Assembly (NCBI GenBank): GCA_027605045.1
Contig: JAQFWX010000031.1
Coordinates: forward strand, 434,001-498,000
Direction: 5' to 3'
Length of the DNA: 64,000 bases
From: Phallus indusiatus
Taxonomy: Eukaryota; Basidiomycota; Agaricomycetes; Phallales; Phallaceae
Below are positions 11,108 through 22,771 of this stretch, in pieces. The translations under genes were made by a program, and so were the position numbers. Position 1 is the stretch's first letter, and each line of letters opens with the position of its first letter. The notes below the pieces were generated by a model. That model saw nothing but the letters and a program-made list of their open reading frames with translations. It was not told where the DNA came from and ran no database searches.

Positions 11108-12074
11108 TAATAATTGACCAGTGAAAGAATATTGTACAATCTAAAGTTTTTTTTTTTCTCCTGGGAAGGGACTATGAATTTGTGTCAAGAGAGGTAAAAG
11201 GGTATCGTATCGTGCTGAAGGAGCGTGGTGTGTGTGTTGTTGTCGCTGACTGAAAATCCCTTCGGGCGTCTAGCAACGTGACACCGTGACACCGTGGCGC
11301 GGACGACTTCCTCCTTTGATGATCGCGAGCCGGACCTACCCTAAAAGAGTTTTTGACCTTGCGCAGATGCTGTGAGTGGTCTGGATGATTGATGCCGCAT
11401 CTTCTAAACCTGTGTATGATGACGGATGAGAGAACTAATGATACGAGTAAAGTTAATGTGCGGGGTCCCGGTCCTTTATCACGACCTTTGTTGATGACCG
11501 TTTCTTAAGTCACCTTGAACTGGCCGATCTCTCCTTTCAGTTCACACTAAATTTGAAACCTTATATCGAATAGTTCTTCGGAGACAATCACCCGCAGTAA
11601 GCAATTAGCACGCTAAAAGACACGCCGCTGACACACTATACCCTCTTTTTGCAGCCCATCACTGTCAAGAGCAGATTCTGTGAAGATACTGTCAAAGGTC
11701 TCTCAACTACTCCGGTTTAAATTTGAAATGTCATATACGTACGTATGTATGTCGGAAAGACCAAATCTTGGCCCAAAGTGACGTACTTTACCTGATCCTC
11801 TTCAGGTATAAGGGAATTTATGTTTCAGCCTTAACGCATAAGCCTTGACTTCGTGACAAACCCATGACCTTACCTTTCTTGCACGATGTATCCTTTAAGA
11901 CTTCTATGGCAACATCACATTATCGGATGTTTGTTGGCTCCGCTGTCAAAAAAAAACTGCGCGTCGACCCATTTCAAATTCCAGTTCCTACTAGCGTACA
12001 CGTGACGATCTATCGCAATTGTTTGGTAACCATTTAAGAGCCTTGGGTCTTCCCTTTATACCTCTACCTCTCAT
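11108..12074. promoter_or_regulatory. Divergent promoter region, DUF7137 and DUF7330 genes
   Basis: A 967-bp non-coding interval between two genes transcribed away from each other. It must carry both promoters. I see no clear TATA box for either and no other feature I can support. Confidence 0.4.
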
Positions 12075-13035
12075 ATGGTTACGCTCTACGAAGACGAGGA
12101 GGATAAATCCACACTATCATCAGCTAGTAGTCATACCTCTAGTCGACCCTCTACCCAACCACCGCCGGATTACCGTGAGGCTACTGCAGACCCAGGTTCT
12201 ACTCCTCCACCGTCTTCTTCAGACTCCGGCAGATCATCCTCTAGCGCGCCACCACCACCGCCGCCGCCGCCGCCATCTGCTGCTCCCATGCAAGCTCCTT
12301 TCATCCCTTTAACACCACCAACAAACTACTTAAGCATCAAACGCTTCAATTCACCCATCAATGGAACATACACTATTGATCCTGCTTTACCCGTACCTCC
12401 GGGTTCTTCAAAGCCAAGAAATGAAGATGGAGAATATGTGAATCTTTTGCTTAGCACTTGGAATGGCTCGATCACTACTTTCATCGATCTTGTTCCGAAT
12501 GACAATCCAGATGGTCCCACGAGGTTTGAGGCGACCACAACGAATGGTAAAGTAGAAGTTACTGTCGTATGTGCACATTCTTTTTTTTTTCCTTTTTGCC
12601 ACTGCATAACTAATTCATTTTCTTCAGGCTGACCGTGGCAAAAAACGATTCCGTCTCCGAGCTGCAACACTAAACGGCCGACTCATCGTCCATTTACCTC
12701 CAACCTTCAACGGAATTGTTCATTCCAAATTGCTAAATGGTCAAACTGAGTTCACTTGGGAAGTACAGCGCCGTCTCACGCCTTTATCTGACGGACCGTA
12801 CGAGAGACGGTACTTCATTGGCGACGTCCCCGCCCATGGATATCGAGACGATAGGAGTGGGCAGATTGACCATCTGTATCTAGACAGTAAAAATGGGGAT
12901 GCCCACATCAGCTTTTCAGACGGCTCGGTGCCAAGAGTTCCAAGAGATTCGGAAGCTGGAGGAAGAGCTGAAGGAAGAGGTTCGAGAGGGGGGTTTGTGG
13001 ATGTGGATCTTGGATTCTTCAGATTCAGATTCTGA
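12075..13035 (+). CDS. DUF7330 domain protein, first copy
   Basis: Exons 12075-12566 and 12628-13035 (GTATGT donor, TTCAG acceptor) give 299 residues. The N-terminal 75 residues are Ser/Pro-rich and low-complexity, with nine prolines in a row near residue 62. The DUF7330 domain starts at NYLSIKRFNSPINGTYTIDP, with LPVPPG, LLLSTWNGSIT, FEATTTNGKVEV, RLRAATLNGRLIVHLPPTF, RRYFIGDVPAHGYRDD and IDHLYLDSKNGDAHISF. Beta-strand repeats of this type are common in Agaricomycete intracellular proteins of unknown role. A tail rich in Glu, Arg and Gly follows. Related but more distant copies lie at 14490-15430 and 54890-55796; all three share the intron position. Confidence 0.82.
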
Positions 13036-14489
13036 AAAGCAGTCACATTCCGTTTACCTATCCGATCACGTAATTGTAAAATGATCACGATGTATGTATC
13101 ATTGATTCTGGAAATTCCGCAGCATTGTAAATACGACATGTGTAGGATAGATATCTTTGTTCAAGTTGCCAATGAGGTACAAAGAAACCAGAGCCTTTCC
13201 CAGTCAGAACAAGTTTGGTACCTGTGTTTTATTTAAAAACCGGGCTAATCAAGGAGTGGGCTTGACTCGGAACAACAAGGTAAAAGCCGCATGACGCCGT
13301 GGCAAAGTGGATGACGGTTCGCTATTATTGTGCTCGGCTAATATACTTCTATGATCTTCTCGCATAAGACAAGCCCAAGAACATTATGAATAAGAATACT
13401 ATGTAGCTTTATGGCCGAACGCCGCGAGCGCGCAATGAATTGGTGATTTTCTCTATTATTCAAAACGGCTTGTGGCAGAATAATGTGGCGTCAACTATGT
13501 AGTATGTTCCCTGCACCCTGCAGGGTTCTGCAGGACCATCCGGATGCAAAAATCTGGAGATGAATCTGACTTTAATTTTTTCAATTACCGTCAGTAGGGG
13601 TTATGATAGTGAAGAGATATACGTCCAAGCGAGAACGATTGCAGTTGAAAATGAAGTCATTATATTTACTTCAGAGATTCAATTTAATTGATCATAAGAT
13701 TTAAATTCAAAGCAAACTTTTGAAAGACAATGGATGGAACTGACCTTAAAAATTCGCAATAGCAAACGTCACTATATTACTTGACGATATCATCCGGTAA
13801 CCCCTAAACCTCATCCGAGTTGAATCACATATTCTAATGTTAGACTATTATCCATTTATCGACGTTATAACTCAACTTGGATTTACAATTCATCACAATA
13901 CTTCCCTCAACCTAATCATTCATTCAGACTCGTTGACTATCCTTTTACATTCATTTTCCGTCGTCCAGATTCCGATGAAATATCTCTCCTACTCGCTTTA
14001 ACAGTACAATCAACACCGATAGTGTTTTTAAAGATTTCATGGATAGAATTTCGATGGTGTTGCAAAAATGTGGGCTATATACGGCTTTCTCTTTAAAATT
14101 TATAAAATATATACAAATGTTTATCGCTTAAAAATTCTTTATGGTTATTGAATTGTTTGTCTCTTTTAAAAGTATACTCCCGGCTTCACAACGGTGCAGG
14201 GATTTGCCGCTCCATGCGGCGCTAGTACATAATACTAAGCTAACCGCCATGGCCATAGATACGTAGCACAGTGACAGTTGCGCCGAACGCGCAGTTCGAA
14301 ATTTGAGATAGATGTGCTTACGCCTGCGTCCGTGGGATGATAGGGGAATATAAATATTGCACTGTTTATGCGCGACCGCACCGTGGCTTTTTTTTTTTCT
14401 TTTCTCCTATCTTCTCTACTAATAGCTCCTCTCTGAATCTGAGTTCTTTATGCAGTTTGCTTCTAAGATTTTGAATTACTGATACGTCA
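13036..14489. other. AT-rich intergenic interval with possible 0.7-kb insertion
   Basis: No gene is supported. The segment 13479-13510 and everything after about 14225 recur near 54573, but about 715 bp between them are absent from that copy. The left part of the extra sequence starts with CCCTGCACC and its right part contains GGTGCAGGG, a possible short inverted repeat, so it may be a small insertion; I cannot define exact ends or a target duplication. Confidence 0.3.
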
Positions 14490-15430
14490 ATGAAGATATC
14501 AAATTTAAAGCTTACGTCTAAAGACGATATGAAGTCCGCCACCAAAGTGAAACGTTTCTTGTCAGACTCGACGAAACAGGAGCCTTCAGCACTGGCTCTT
14601 CCTCCTGGCTATTTCGAGGCCACACAAAATGTCGATCAGACTCCTCCTGATGATAATATAATTGCGACGGGACCTCATCCCCGACTAACTCGCCCGACAA
14701 ATTATTTGACATTAATCCGCGAGGAATCTCCAATTCGGGGGTCGTTCAGAGTTGATCCTACTCTGGCCATTCCACCAGGCGCTATAATTTCCAAAGATCA
14801 GCACGGAAAGGAGTTAAATCTCAAGTTCAATTCAACGTGTGGAATGGTGGAGACTTGTGTTGAAATTGTTCGTGGGATTGTTGCTCCGACTTTGCATATG
14901 GGACCCGCTAGGTTAGAGATGGTATCGGTACATTGTGATGTTATAGCAACAATAGTACGTTATAAAGAGAAAGCTTCTTGAGACGATCGTATACTCATTA
15001 CTTGATACAGCACGACCGAGGACAAAACCGATTCCGCCTCACTGCAATATCACACAATGGCAACATCGTCATCAACATACCTTCTACATTCACGGGAAGT
15101 ATAGTTGGAAGATTGAACAGAGGGACAATAAAATTCGCAACTGAAGTTCAAGCGCAACTGACGGTACTTTCGGAACAAAACAAGGAGAGCCGGTATTTTA
15201 TTGGGGACTATTTGCGGACAGGATATCGGGACGATGAATCATGGACTATGGACCATCTATATGTAGAATCTCATGGCGCAAATGCAACTGTTGTTGTCAA
15301 TTTTGTGCCGCCGGAGTCAAGCTCAAATTCACCGGTTATTCAAAGTCGCGGCGCTCAACGTAGTAGATCCCGAATATCGGCGCAAAAACCTCGTCAAAAA
15401 AAGAACTTTATACGACGATTGTTCAGTTAA
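14490..15430 (+). CDS. DUF7330 domain protein, duplicated copy A
   Basis: Exons 14490-14954 and 15011-15430 give 294 residues. The N-terminus MKISNLKLTSKDDMKSATKV leads into a short linker (ALPPGYFEATQ) and the DUF7330 domain: TNYLTLIREESPIRGSFRVD, LAIPPGAI, NLKFNSTCGMVE, RFRLTAISHNGNIVINIP, SRYFIGDYLRTGYRDDES and MDHLYVESHGANATVVV. The C-terminus is Arg/Ser-rich and basic. Its near-identical counterpart lies at 54890-55796; that copy lost 10 bp after the first codons and must start 13 codons later, while copy A keeps the full start. Function unknown; probably intracellular because no signal peptide is seen. Confidence 0.82.
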
Positions 15431-16203
15431 TTGAGGTAAAAGGGGGATCTTGTGATGTTTGATAGAATGCACAGTTACTATGATTCCGGTCTGTGTACGT
15501 GTATGTACTATAAAGTCTCGGTTTTAAGAGAATGTATAATAACAGAACCGTCAAGCTCCCTAAAAATCAGGTTTAGAAATTATTCAACTTGTAAAAGGAT
15601 AAGAAAGTGACGGACTCAAGAAGGTATATTCACATGATTAATATTAACAGCGTTAGTGTTGAGCTACCCGTAAATTATAGGTTCAATACTCTTTCCGAAA
15701 ATATTGTTGAAGAAAGGGGGGGGATGTATAAGACGGGAACCTGCGCTAGCGGCAGACGACGTCAAAGACACGACTGTAAGGAGGAGGAATATGTGACCCT
15801 GAAATCTCAAATAAAAGGCCTATGCCTGATAACTGGAGGATAAAACGATGATCTATATCAGAAAATGAGGGGGATTGAATACAGATAGACTAATCAAAAA
15901 TAAACAAAAGAGCGAAACAAAGAAATGAGAAATAAAGGAAGAGGGAAAGAAAGGAAGGCGAATGAAAGAAAGGAGCATAGGCATGACGAAAGAAAGGAGT
16001 GTCCACGGAGTGGACGCGAACAAAGGATGGGCAAGAATAGACTCCGACGAGCGCTAAGCAAACACGCGTAGGGAGCTACGCTCCCTCACAGATGATTATC
16101 AAAAATGTATTATGTATTATTCAATTTCCTGAGGAAGTACCATTCCTATTGAAAAGACCATAAGAACAAAAAAGATGAGGGGGGAGGGAAGGGGAGAAAA
16201 AAA
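15431..16203. other. Intergenic with ~370-bp block absent from the sister copy
   Basis: The interval separates convergent DUF7330 and Nudix genes. About 15723-16092 (purine-rich, A/G-biased) is missing from the sister locus, where sequence jumps from GTTGAAGAAAAG to ATGATTATCAAAAATG. The open frame at 15607-15843 spans this junction and has no family features, so I do not call it a gene. Confidence 0.4.
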
Positions 16204-16773
16204 TCATGAGACATACGTCAATTTAGCCCGATCGCTTTCTAAGACAATCTTCGCAGCCTTCTCGACGACTTCCCTATCCATCTCGAATGTAAGTCTCTTC
16301 AATGCCGTCTCAACCGAAACGAACTCGCTCAAAAAGTTCTCGTTCAGAGTCTGCGTTCCATCCTGCTTCGGCTCACCGGTCCACTCGGCTATATACCACC
16401 ACGTGAATTTAACATTCGTCGGACCAACCGTGCGCATTGTAACTGCAAAGGGCTCTTTCGCATTCGAGACTAGTGCAGCTGAATCTTTGATATCTGAACC
16501 CGGTGGCGGCGCGCGAGTCCACATTTGGAGCCCGGACATCAGTCGACATGGGTATCCGGTTTCTTCAAACGTTTCGCGAACGGCGGCATCTTCTACTGAT
16601 TCGTTTCTGTCTTTTCGACCTTTTGCGAGTAGCCATTCATCCTCTGTTGCATAATAGAGAATGCAGACTTCAAGACCGTGAGGATGTGTTGTTCGTCTGA
16701 AAAGGATTGCACCAGCGCTGATGACGAAATTAGGCGAGAAAAGAAGCGTGGTGGGGGATTTGGAGGCTGCCAT
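16204..16773 (-). CDS. Nudix hydrolase, duplicated copy A
   Basis: An intronless gene of 189 residues. The Nudix box GRKDRNESVEDAAVRETFEE followed by TGY fits G-x5-E-x7-R-E-x-x-E-E-x-G with all metal-binding glutamates present. Before it come SAGAILFRRT and a strand ending EWLLAKG; after it the TWWYIAEW segment typical of fungal diphosphoinositol-polyphosphate-type or ADP-sugar Nudix proteins. It should hydrolyse a nucleoside diphosphate-linked or polyphosphate substrate in a Mg-dependent way; the substrate is not predictable. Copy B (56187-56756) differs at a handful of residues. Here the partner LIPB gene is missing from the divergent promoter side. Confidence 0.88.
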   Translation of the reverse strand: MAASKSPTTLLFSPNFVISAGAILFRRTTHPHGLEVCILYYATEDEWLLAKGRKDRNESVEDAAVRETFEETGYPCRLMSGLQMWTRAPPPGSDIKDSAALVSNAKEPFAVTMRTVGPTNVKFTWWYIAEWTGEPKQDGTQTLNENFLSEFVSVETALKRLTFEMDREVVEKAAKIVLESDRAKLTYVS

Positions 16774-16963
16774 TTCTTTTTTATTTTGTTTCTCGAGTTC
16801 GTGAAGTGGCGAAGTGCAAAGTTGTGAGATGTGGAGTGGAATGGAATGGAATGGAAGGAAAGGAGTGCTAAATCTCCGAGATTTCTATTGTGCCACGAAG
16901 ATGTGTCGGACGAAGAGAAAAAAAATATGAAATGGGGCCAGGGGGGGCTGAACTGACAGTGAC

Positions 16964-17141
16964 TGAATGCTAAAGTCCCAATAAGAAAGTGGAACGGTTC
17001 ACACGTTTAGCGCCTAAACAATCTGATATGGCTGACTAATGCACGCGTGGCAGCTACGCGTCTACTAGTCCGTCCCTTCACCTATCAGGTTCGCTTTCCC
17101 ACTGAAGTCGATAATTCCTATTGGTTTTTGTTCTATTCAGA
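16964..17141. mobile_element. Left flank of older MULE (MULE-2), cut by MULE-1
   Basis: MULE-1 begins at 17142 and its 9-bp target duplication (CTATTCAGA, 17133-17141 and 24781-24789) shows that 17141 was once joined directly to 24790. This stretch is therefore the 5' leader of the transposase pseudogene at 24789. Its left edge coincides with the end of the segmental duplication, suggesting MULE-2 inserted, or the break occurred, in the Nudix promoter. Confidence 0.55.
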
Positions 17142-17370
17142 GGGTTCCTAGTAAAGTTGTACGATTCAAAAATAATAGACCGGTGCAGGGTAGTCCACAA
17201 ACAGTTGGTACGCTAGACCCTTGTCACATAGTTAGCTTCCGTCTAGCCGAACATGATATGTAATCCAAAACTAAAAATATCTATGGTTCACTGTGGGTGA
17301 CAAGGTATCCGTCGTTGTCAATAGATAAGCTAGGGCGCTCGAACCATCTTATCTGTAATGACTAAGGCAG
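17142..17370 (+). repeat. MULE-1 left terminal inverted repeat
   Basis: Aligns block by block with the reverse complement of 24550-24780. It also holds two near copies of an AGGGCGCTC/ATCTTATCT unit (about 17330-17395), and the right end has one (GATAAGATAGCTTGGGCGCT), possible subterminal transposase-binding sites. Confidence 0.8.
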
Positions 17371-17449
17371 GGCGCTCAAACTATCTTATCTATAATGACT
17401 CGTAAATATGCGCATTGTAGATAGACAAATACAACGCTAATAAGGCAAA

Positions 17450-20400
17450 CTAAGGTCCATAGTACGGAAAGTTTTTGAATCCTTGAGTGGGGCCTGGGAT
17501 CACATGGGGACCAGACCGATAAGAAGGTGGAGGTAAAGGGGCTGGGTATGGATCGGATGGGTGAGGTTGAGCATTATGATGGTTGGGGATCTGTGGTAAT
17601 GGGTTTGATGGGAGTGACGGGTATGGGTTGGATGGGAGCGGCGGGTATGGGTTGGACGGGAGCGATGGGAGCGACGGGTGAATGAGTGACGGATATGGGT
17701 TTGACGGGCGATTTTGAGCACCACGGTAATTGGGATGGGAGGCAATGGGTGGCTGTAGGTGAGAAATGGATGGGATTTGGGTGGGAGGAATAAGGAAGGG
17801 GTCTTGAATAGATGGGACATTGGGAGGAAGCTGACGCGAGGGAAAAGTGGGGTAAGGATTAGAAGGGGGTGGTGGAATGATTCCATGACGAGGCTGCAAT
17901 TTTTGAGATAACCGCGGATGATTATTGGACGTGCGCGTGGGTGGATGGCTAGGTGGAATGGCCTGAGAAGCTGATTTAGTAGAACTCTAGAGTAAAATTA
18001 GTTACTATCACGAAAATAAAGCTAATTGATGATAAACTACCGCTGTTGATGCAGGCTGAGATTTGGGGGCAGGCTGAGGTTTGGGTGGCGATTTGAGAAG
18101 ATCATGGTTAAATAACTCTTGCGCCGGTATAACACCTGATGGAACAACACGCCCAGATCCTTGAAAAACGAGTTTATCTAATGCGTCACGATTTTTCTGC
18201 AGTGTGTCATTGTTAGTACGCAGCCGTTTAATTGCCGTCTCGATTTTTTCCGGTGACTTTGATTGCAGTGCGCGTTTTGCCCCTTGGGCATTTGTTTGTA
18301 CCGTTTGTTGTAGTTTGATAATTTTATTGTTGACTTCTGCTATCTGTGAGTCTTTAAGTTCAATTATTTTTCTCTGACCTCGTTCTGAATTTTCATTAGA
18401 TATGTATCATACTAGTAAAATCTGCATACAACACACCTTTTTTCCCTATAGCTTTTCTGGCCCTTCGAAATGGCGTAGAGTCTTGATCGCGAACCCGAAT
18501 TCCTTCTTCCTTGAGAATTTGACAGCTTTGAATTGCTCTGGAATCATATTGAAATCCGCGCATAACACCGGCAAGCATAGTGAGTTGCGTCCCATCCCGG
18601 TTTATGTTTCTATGTGCTTGTTCATTTCCGTTTGATGTTGCAGGTGCCGCTTTCCATATTTCAATTGGGATTTTACTTAGATCCCTATATACGCCCGCTA
18701 ATGTCATATTATTTGATTTCTGCTTATCTTCAAGCCAATCTGTAAATGTGTGAATTCATTAAGATAATTCAATTTGTAGTTAGAATAACATACCCATCGC
18801 TTTTTTCCCTCCATTCCGAATGCATTCAAGTATTTGTTCATAGTCAGGAAGATGCTCAGCAGATGCTAGACTTATCATTGCAGCTCTGACTTCGCTGGAA
18901 ACGGAGTTTTTCAAGCTCGTGATGTTGCGGAGATAATGCGCAAAGCAATAGCGATAAGTGCAAGCTAAATGCTCCGTTTCTGTCAGCGTACTTAACGGTC
19001 GGTTGTATTCAGTGGATATTTTCCCGTTGTTTGTGCAAATTTCTTGAAAATAAAGACCAAGCCCTAGAAAAATTTAAAACAAGATACTATGTTTCATGTA
19101 TTATAATTACCTAACGCCTGGCCACGATGGCCATCTGCAGTTATGGTCTCAAACCCATCGCCATGAATATGTCGGAAATGCACCGGTTTTTTTGTATCTT
19201 GTTCCACAATCGTGAAGAGTTCTCGGAAAAGAATTTGATGTGCCTCTGCGCTTTGAGAAGTTGTGAATGCACGCGCAAGTACCATAGCTAAATTAAATAT
19301 CATACATTAGCTTGTAAAGAAAATTTGAGATAAAAAAATTGTACTAACAGCGTGAAAACTCAGGAAACCAAGCTTCAATCTCGAATTCTTGCCAGTTGTA
19401 CAGTCGTTTAAATGAAGTGTCAATAGATGGACGCACTGGAGACATTGTAGGGTTTGACCAAAAAAAGGATCCTAAGAAAATTATAGTTCGAGGTATAAGC
19501 ATATGACAATTCACTAACTTGTAATATAATATTATAACTAATACTCAGATCAAGGGATTCTGAATTGAAAAATTGTCAGTATGTTGCTATTTTTATCTTA
19601 GTTAAATTATGTAAGAATTTTTACTTATATAACACTATAAATAACTTTTTCTATTCCATGAAACAGTATAAGGAGTAAAACATATATTATTATTAACCAT
19701 AGCAGAAAATTATATAATAAAGTTAATATAATTACTTATCAATACAATTTTTTATCATAATTTTCAGGGAGTGAGAAATACTGAGTTTCTGTGTAATTAA
19801 AACTTGAGGTCACAATATGTGACATTAGAGTTTTCTCAAGATTTTCCAGGTATCCCTGTATTATTAAGGTTTTCCCAGGAAAACTCTGATATTACACAGT
19901 ATAATCTCATGCTTAAAATTAAGGTTTTTCCATGCATTTAGATTATAATAGAAATATATTTTCATAATAAATATAAAAAACATTTTGAGAATGTTCTTCA
20001 ATATGAAAGATGATAATGTAAGTTTTATTCTATTCATTATTTTACTGAATGGATAACATTAATCATAGGCTTATATGATAAAGAATTATTACATAATTTG
20101 ACCAAGATATTTATAACAGTATACTGACAATTTTGCAAGCCAGAATCCCTTGACCTGAGTATTAGTTATAATATGAGTTTGCAATTTGGTAAATTGTCAA
20201 TAGCCTATGCCTCGAACTATGATTTTCTTAGGATCCTTTTTTTGGCTAAACCCTACAATGTCTCCAGTGACGCTTCGTTTGGTGAAAGAGATCGCTCATT
20301 GCCGGGAACATACATATGACGATACGTATGGTTTTGCCACCACAAATATAGTGTTCTTTGATGTGGCGAATATATTTATTATAAACTTCCTTCTCTGGAT

Positions 20401-22281
20401 GATCTTCAATTAAATATTTTGCTCCTGAGGCGAATTGAGTGTAAAATAAAATAATTACAGTGGCAACTGACCCTCTAAACCGGTACCCTTCGGATACAAC
20501 TCAGAACGAAGGCTGTCAATCAGCCGTCCAAGGTGATCATAGTTTGCAAATGATGGATGAAGGTCTGAAAGTGTTGGATCATGTATTCCTTTCCAACCTA
20601 AAAGACGGCGCAACTCAGACATAAAGCCGTTATCCAAGAGAAGTCGTCGTGGCGTTGCATCAGTTAATCGCCAGTCCAGTTTGTACAATAGCTCATTGAA
20701 CATAACACGGATTGATGCTGGGGTGTGTGTGCGCGCGGATTGGGATGAGAATGTGGATTGCGACACACAATTAAGATGTATGGGCAGTCGTTCAAATCGT
20801 TAGGGTGATAAATTTCGAAATGTGCTTGACAATCGCTTGTTTTCACAAGCTTGCCTCGATAAAGCTTGCCTGCAGCATCACGATGCCATGCGGCTGTCAA
20901 AAAATAAAATTAAATAAATCCGTACAATACAAATAAACAACGCACAGCATAATTGTTTCTGGTCACGATAAGCAAAGGTCATTCTGCAGGGTGCAAGTGG
21001 ACCATAACCCTTTGAGAGTGCGGCAGATTCATGTGTTTGGATTTGCACCGAATTGTTCGTCATCAAGGCTTGAAGGTAGGACAAGTCCAATTCTCCTAGA
21101 TTACGAAGGACAAGATGCCCATGCGTACCTGGTTTGTAATGTTCGCAACTGCCAGGCGAAAGATAAGGGTGCTAGGTGAGCCTATAGGAGCGTACCGCAT
21201 ATAACCAGCCGTCCTTACCGAATTAAAGGTCTATTATGTTTTTCAAACTCCAGAATGAATTTCCCATTACACTTCTTGCTTCTATCAGATGCGCGCGAAT
21301 TCGTAAGCAGCCAAATTAATTCTTTCTCTTTCTCTTTCCCATTTTCCTTCACTCTCCCACTTTCCTTCACTTCCCCTCTTTCCTTCGCCGTGTCATTTTC
21401 CTTCGCCGTGTCATTTTCCTTCACCCCATCACTTTCATTTGTCCCCTCATTTTTTTTTACCCCGTCACTTTCATTCTTCCCCTCATTTTGCTTTGCCCCG
21501 TTGTTTTGTTTTGCACCGTTGTTTTGTGTTGCACCATCACTTTCCTGTGCACTGTCAACTTGCTTTGCCCCATTATCATGATCATCTGAGTTGTTTTCCC
21601 CGTTGTCCAATAGACTGCACCCTCGTTCCATCAGTGCGACAAAAAAAGCTAAAGTCTTGGTGAAGATCTCCCCGTGAGCATCCGTAACAGTTGCCATTGG
21701 ACCGGAATTGTTTTGATTATTGAATGTGCAACGTTTAGTAGAACGGCCTACAATAAAAAGGGTAAAAGCGGTGAGTTTTAGTGGTATAGAATATAATTTA
21801 AATACCAACAGCTTCTTTCAAGTTTGGTACATGAAACTGGCGACTGTGTAATGCTATACTGGTCCAATAGACGACACTGGATGTCTTTGTGCTGGCCACG
21901 TTTATCACCTAGCGAGTATTGAAAATTGTCTTTCGGATGCACCCAGCTTTTGAGATCAATGGGAAATATATGTGCTACCGCCGACCCGTGCAAGGATCCA
22001 GACTTGGGAAATTCAACAATAGCATTTAATGTGTGCTCAATAATGGTGTCGACGCTGCTCGTTTGTTTTCTGGTTATGCGACCTTCGCCGTTCTTGATTT
22101 CTTCGGGTGACAAGACTCTCAAGGTCCCTGAAGAGAAATTTATTGCAGCGAGTTCTTTAGAAGGTATGGGAGGGGGTGAGGAATTGTGTTCAAACAAGTC
22201 ATTTTTGCTTAACCCAGCATCCTTCAACAGCTGCTCTACTTGACGCAACGTCTCAGCTTGTTCAGCAGAATGGGATGACAT
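17450..22281 (-). pseudogene. MULE-1 transposase-like gene, interrupted
   Basis: A many-exon gene reading right to left from the ATG at 22281 (MSSHSAEQAETLRQVEQLL). Recognisable parts in order: YSLGDKRGQHKDIQCRLLD with Cys pairs after it; VTDAHGEIFTKTLAFFVALM; a charged low-complexity expansion (repeated ESDGVKKNEG-like units, about 21560-21330); FILEFEKHNRPLIR; CEHYKPGTHGH; SKGYGPLAPCRMTF; YHPNDLNDCPYILIVCRNPH; KLDWRLTDATPRRLLLDNGF; then the DDE-like core IDTSFKRLYNWQEFEIEAW, ITADGHRGQALG and CFAHYLRN; the IPIEIWKAAPATSNGNEQAH block; a coiled-coil segment and a Pro-rich SNPYP tail ending at 17450. Two lesions are seen: a shift of frame in a CA repeat near 20735 and an 836-bp MITE at 19434-20269 in the exon coding IDTSFK. 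The family is common in Agaricomycetes; the D-containing blocks and the 9-bp target duplication support a MULE-type transposase. Confidence 0.75.
19434..20269. mobile_element. Foldback CACTA-type MITE, 836-bp class, copy A
   Basis: Starts CACTGGAGACATTGTAGGG and ends with its reverse complement; the inverted arms extend for most of the element, so it could form one long hairpin. A 3-bp duplication ACG flanks it (19431-19433 and 20270-20272), as for CACTA-group transposons. It has no coding capacity of its own; short open frames inside are chance. It interrupts the MULE-1 transposase. A second copy of the same length is at 33544-34379. Confidence 0.88.
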
Positions 22282-22771
22282 TGAGGGCTCAACATTCAAT
22301 TTCTTTCGGCCCCAGTAACCAAATCTCAGACCGATGGTCGGTCGGCCTATACTTTTGATCAATGCAAAATCTGCTCATCCTTGAATTTTTTTTTCCAGAT
22401 CAGCATTTGTTTTCGTCGGATGGTCGGAAATACCAGGGACCAGATTTCATCCCTTGCTTCGCTTACTGGATTGAATTCAATCTGGAGCTCTTGGAAACAA
22501 ATTGCTGATAAATAAATCTTTTTTTATATTTTGATATGAGGATCAACAGATTGACTCTAGCATTCACAGATACTCGACATATCCTGGTCTGATGAATGCT
22601 ATTTATGCAGACTCCGAGGCCCATGCTAGTGTTGCATTCACATTCCGGTGAAATAAATGCCTTTTTTTGCCTCGGACATGTTTCAAAAAGTAAAAATAAA
22701 ATTCCAAGTATCGGAAGAAGTGTATATATATTTCAGGTGAGATAGAACAGCACTTCGTATCCAGCACTAAA
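22282..22771. promoter_or_regulatory. Bidirectional promoter of the two MULE-1 genes
   Basis: The two genes of the element start 490 bp apart and face away from each other. A TATATATA run at about 22723-22730 lies some 45 bp before the ATG at 22772 and is a likely TATA element for the rightward gene. Confidence 0.5.

Larger units (their letters stand above)
13479..16963. repeat. Segmental duplication, copy 1
   Basis: This stretch recurs at 54573-56917 with only scattered substitutions. Both copies contain a DUF7330 gene (+) and a Nudix gene (-) in the same order. Copy 1 has two extra blocks: about 715 bp near 13511-14224, and about 370 bp near 15723-16092. The right end falls in the Nudix promoter, just where copy 2 continues into LIPB, while here the sequence changes to the flank of a MULE. 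Confidence 0.9.
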
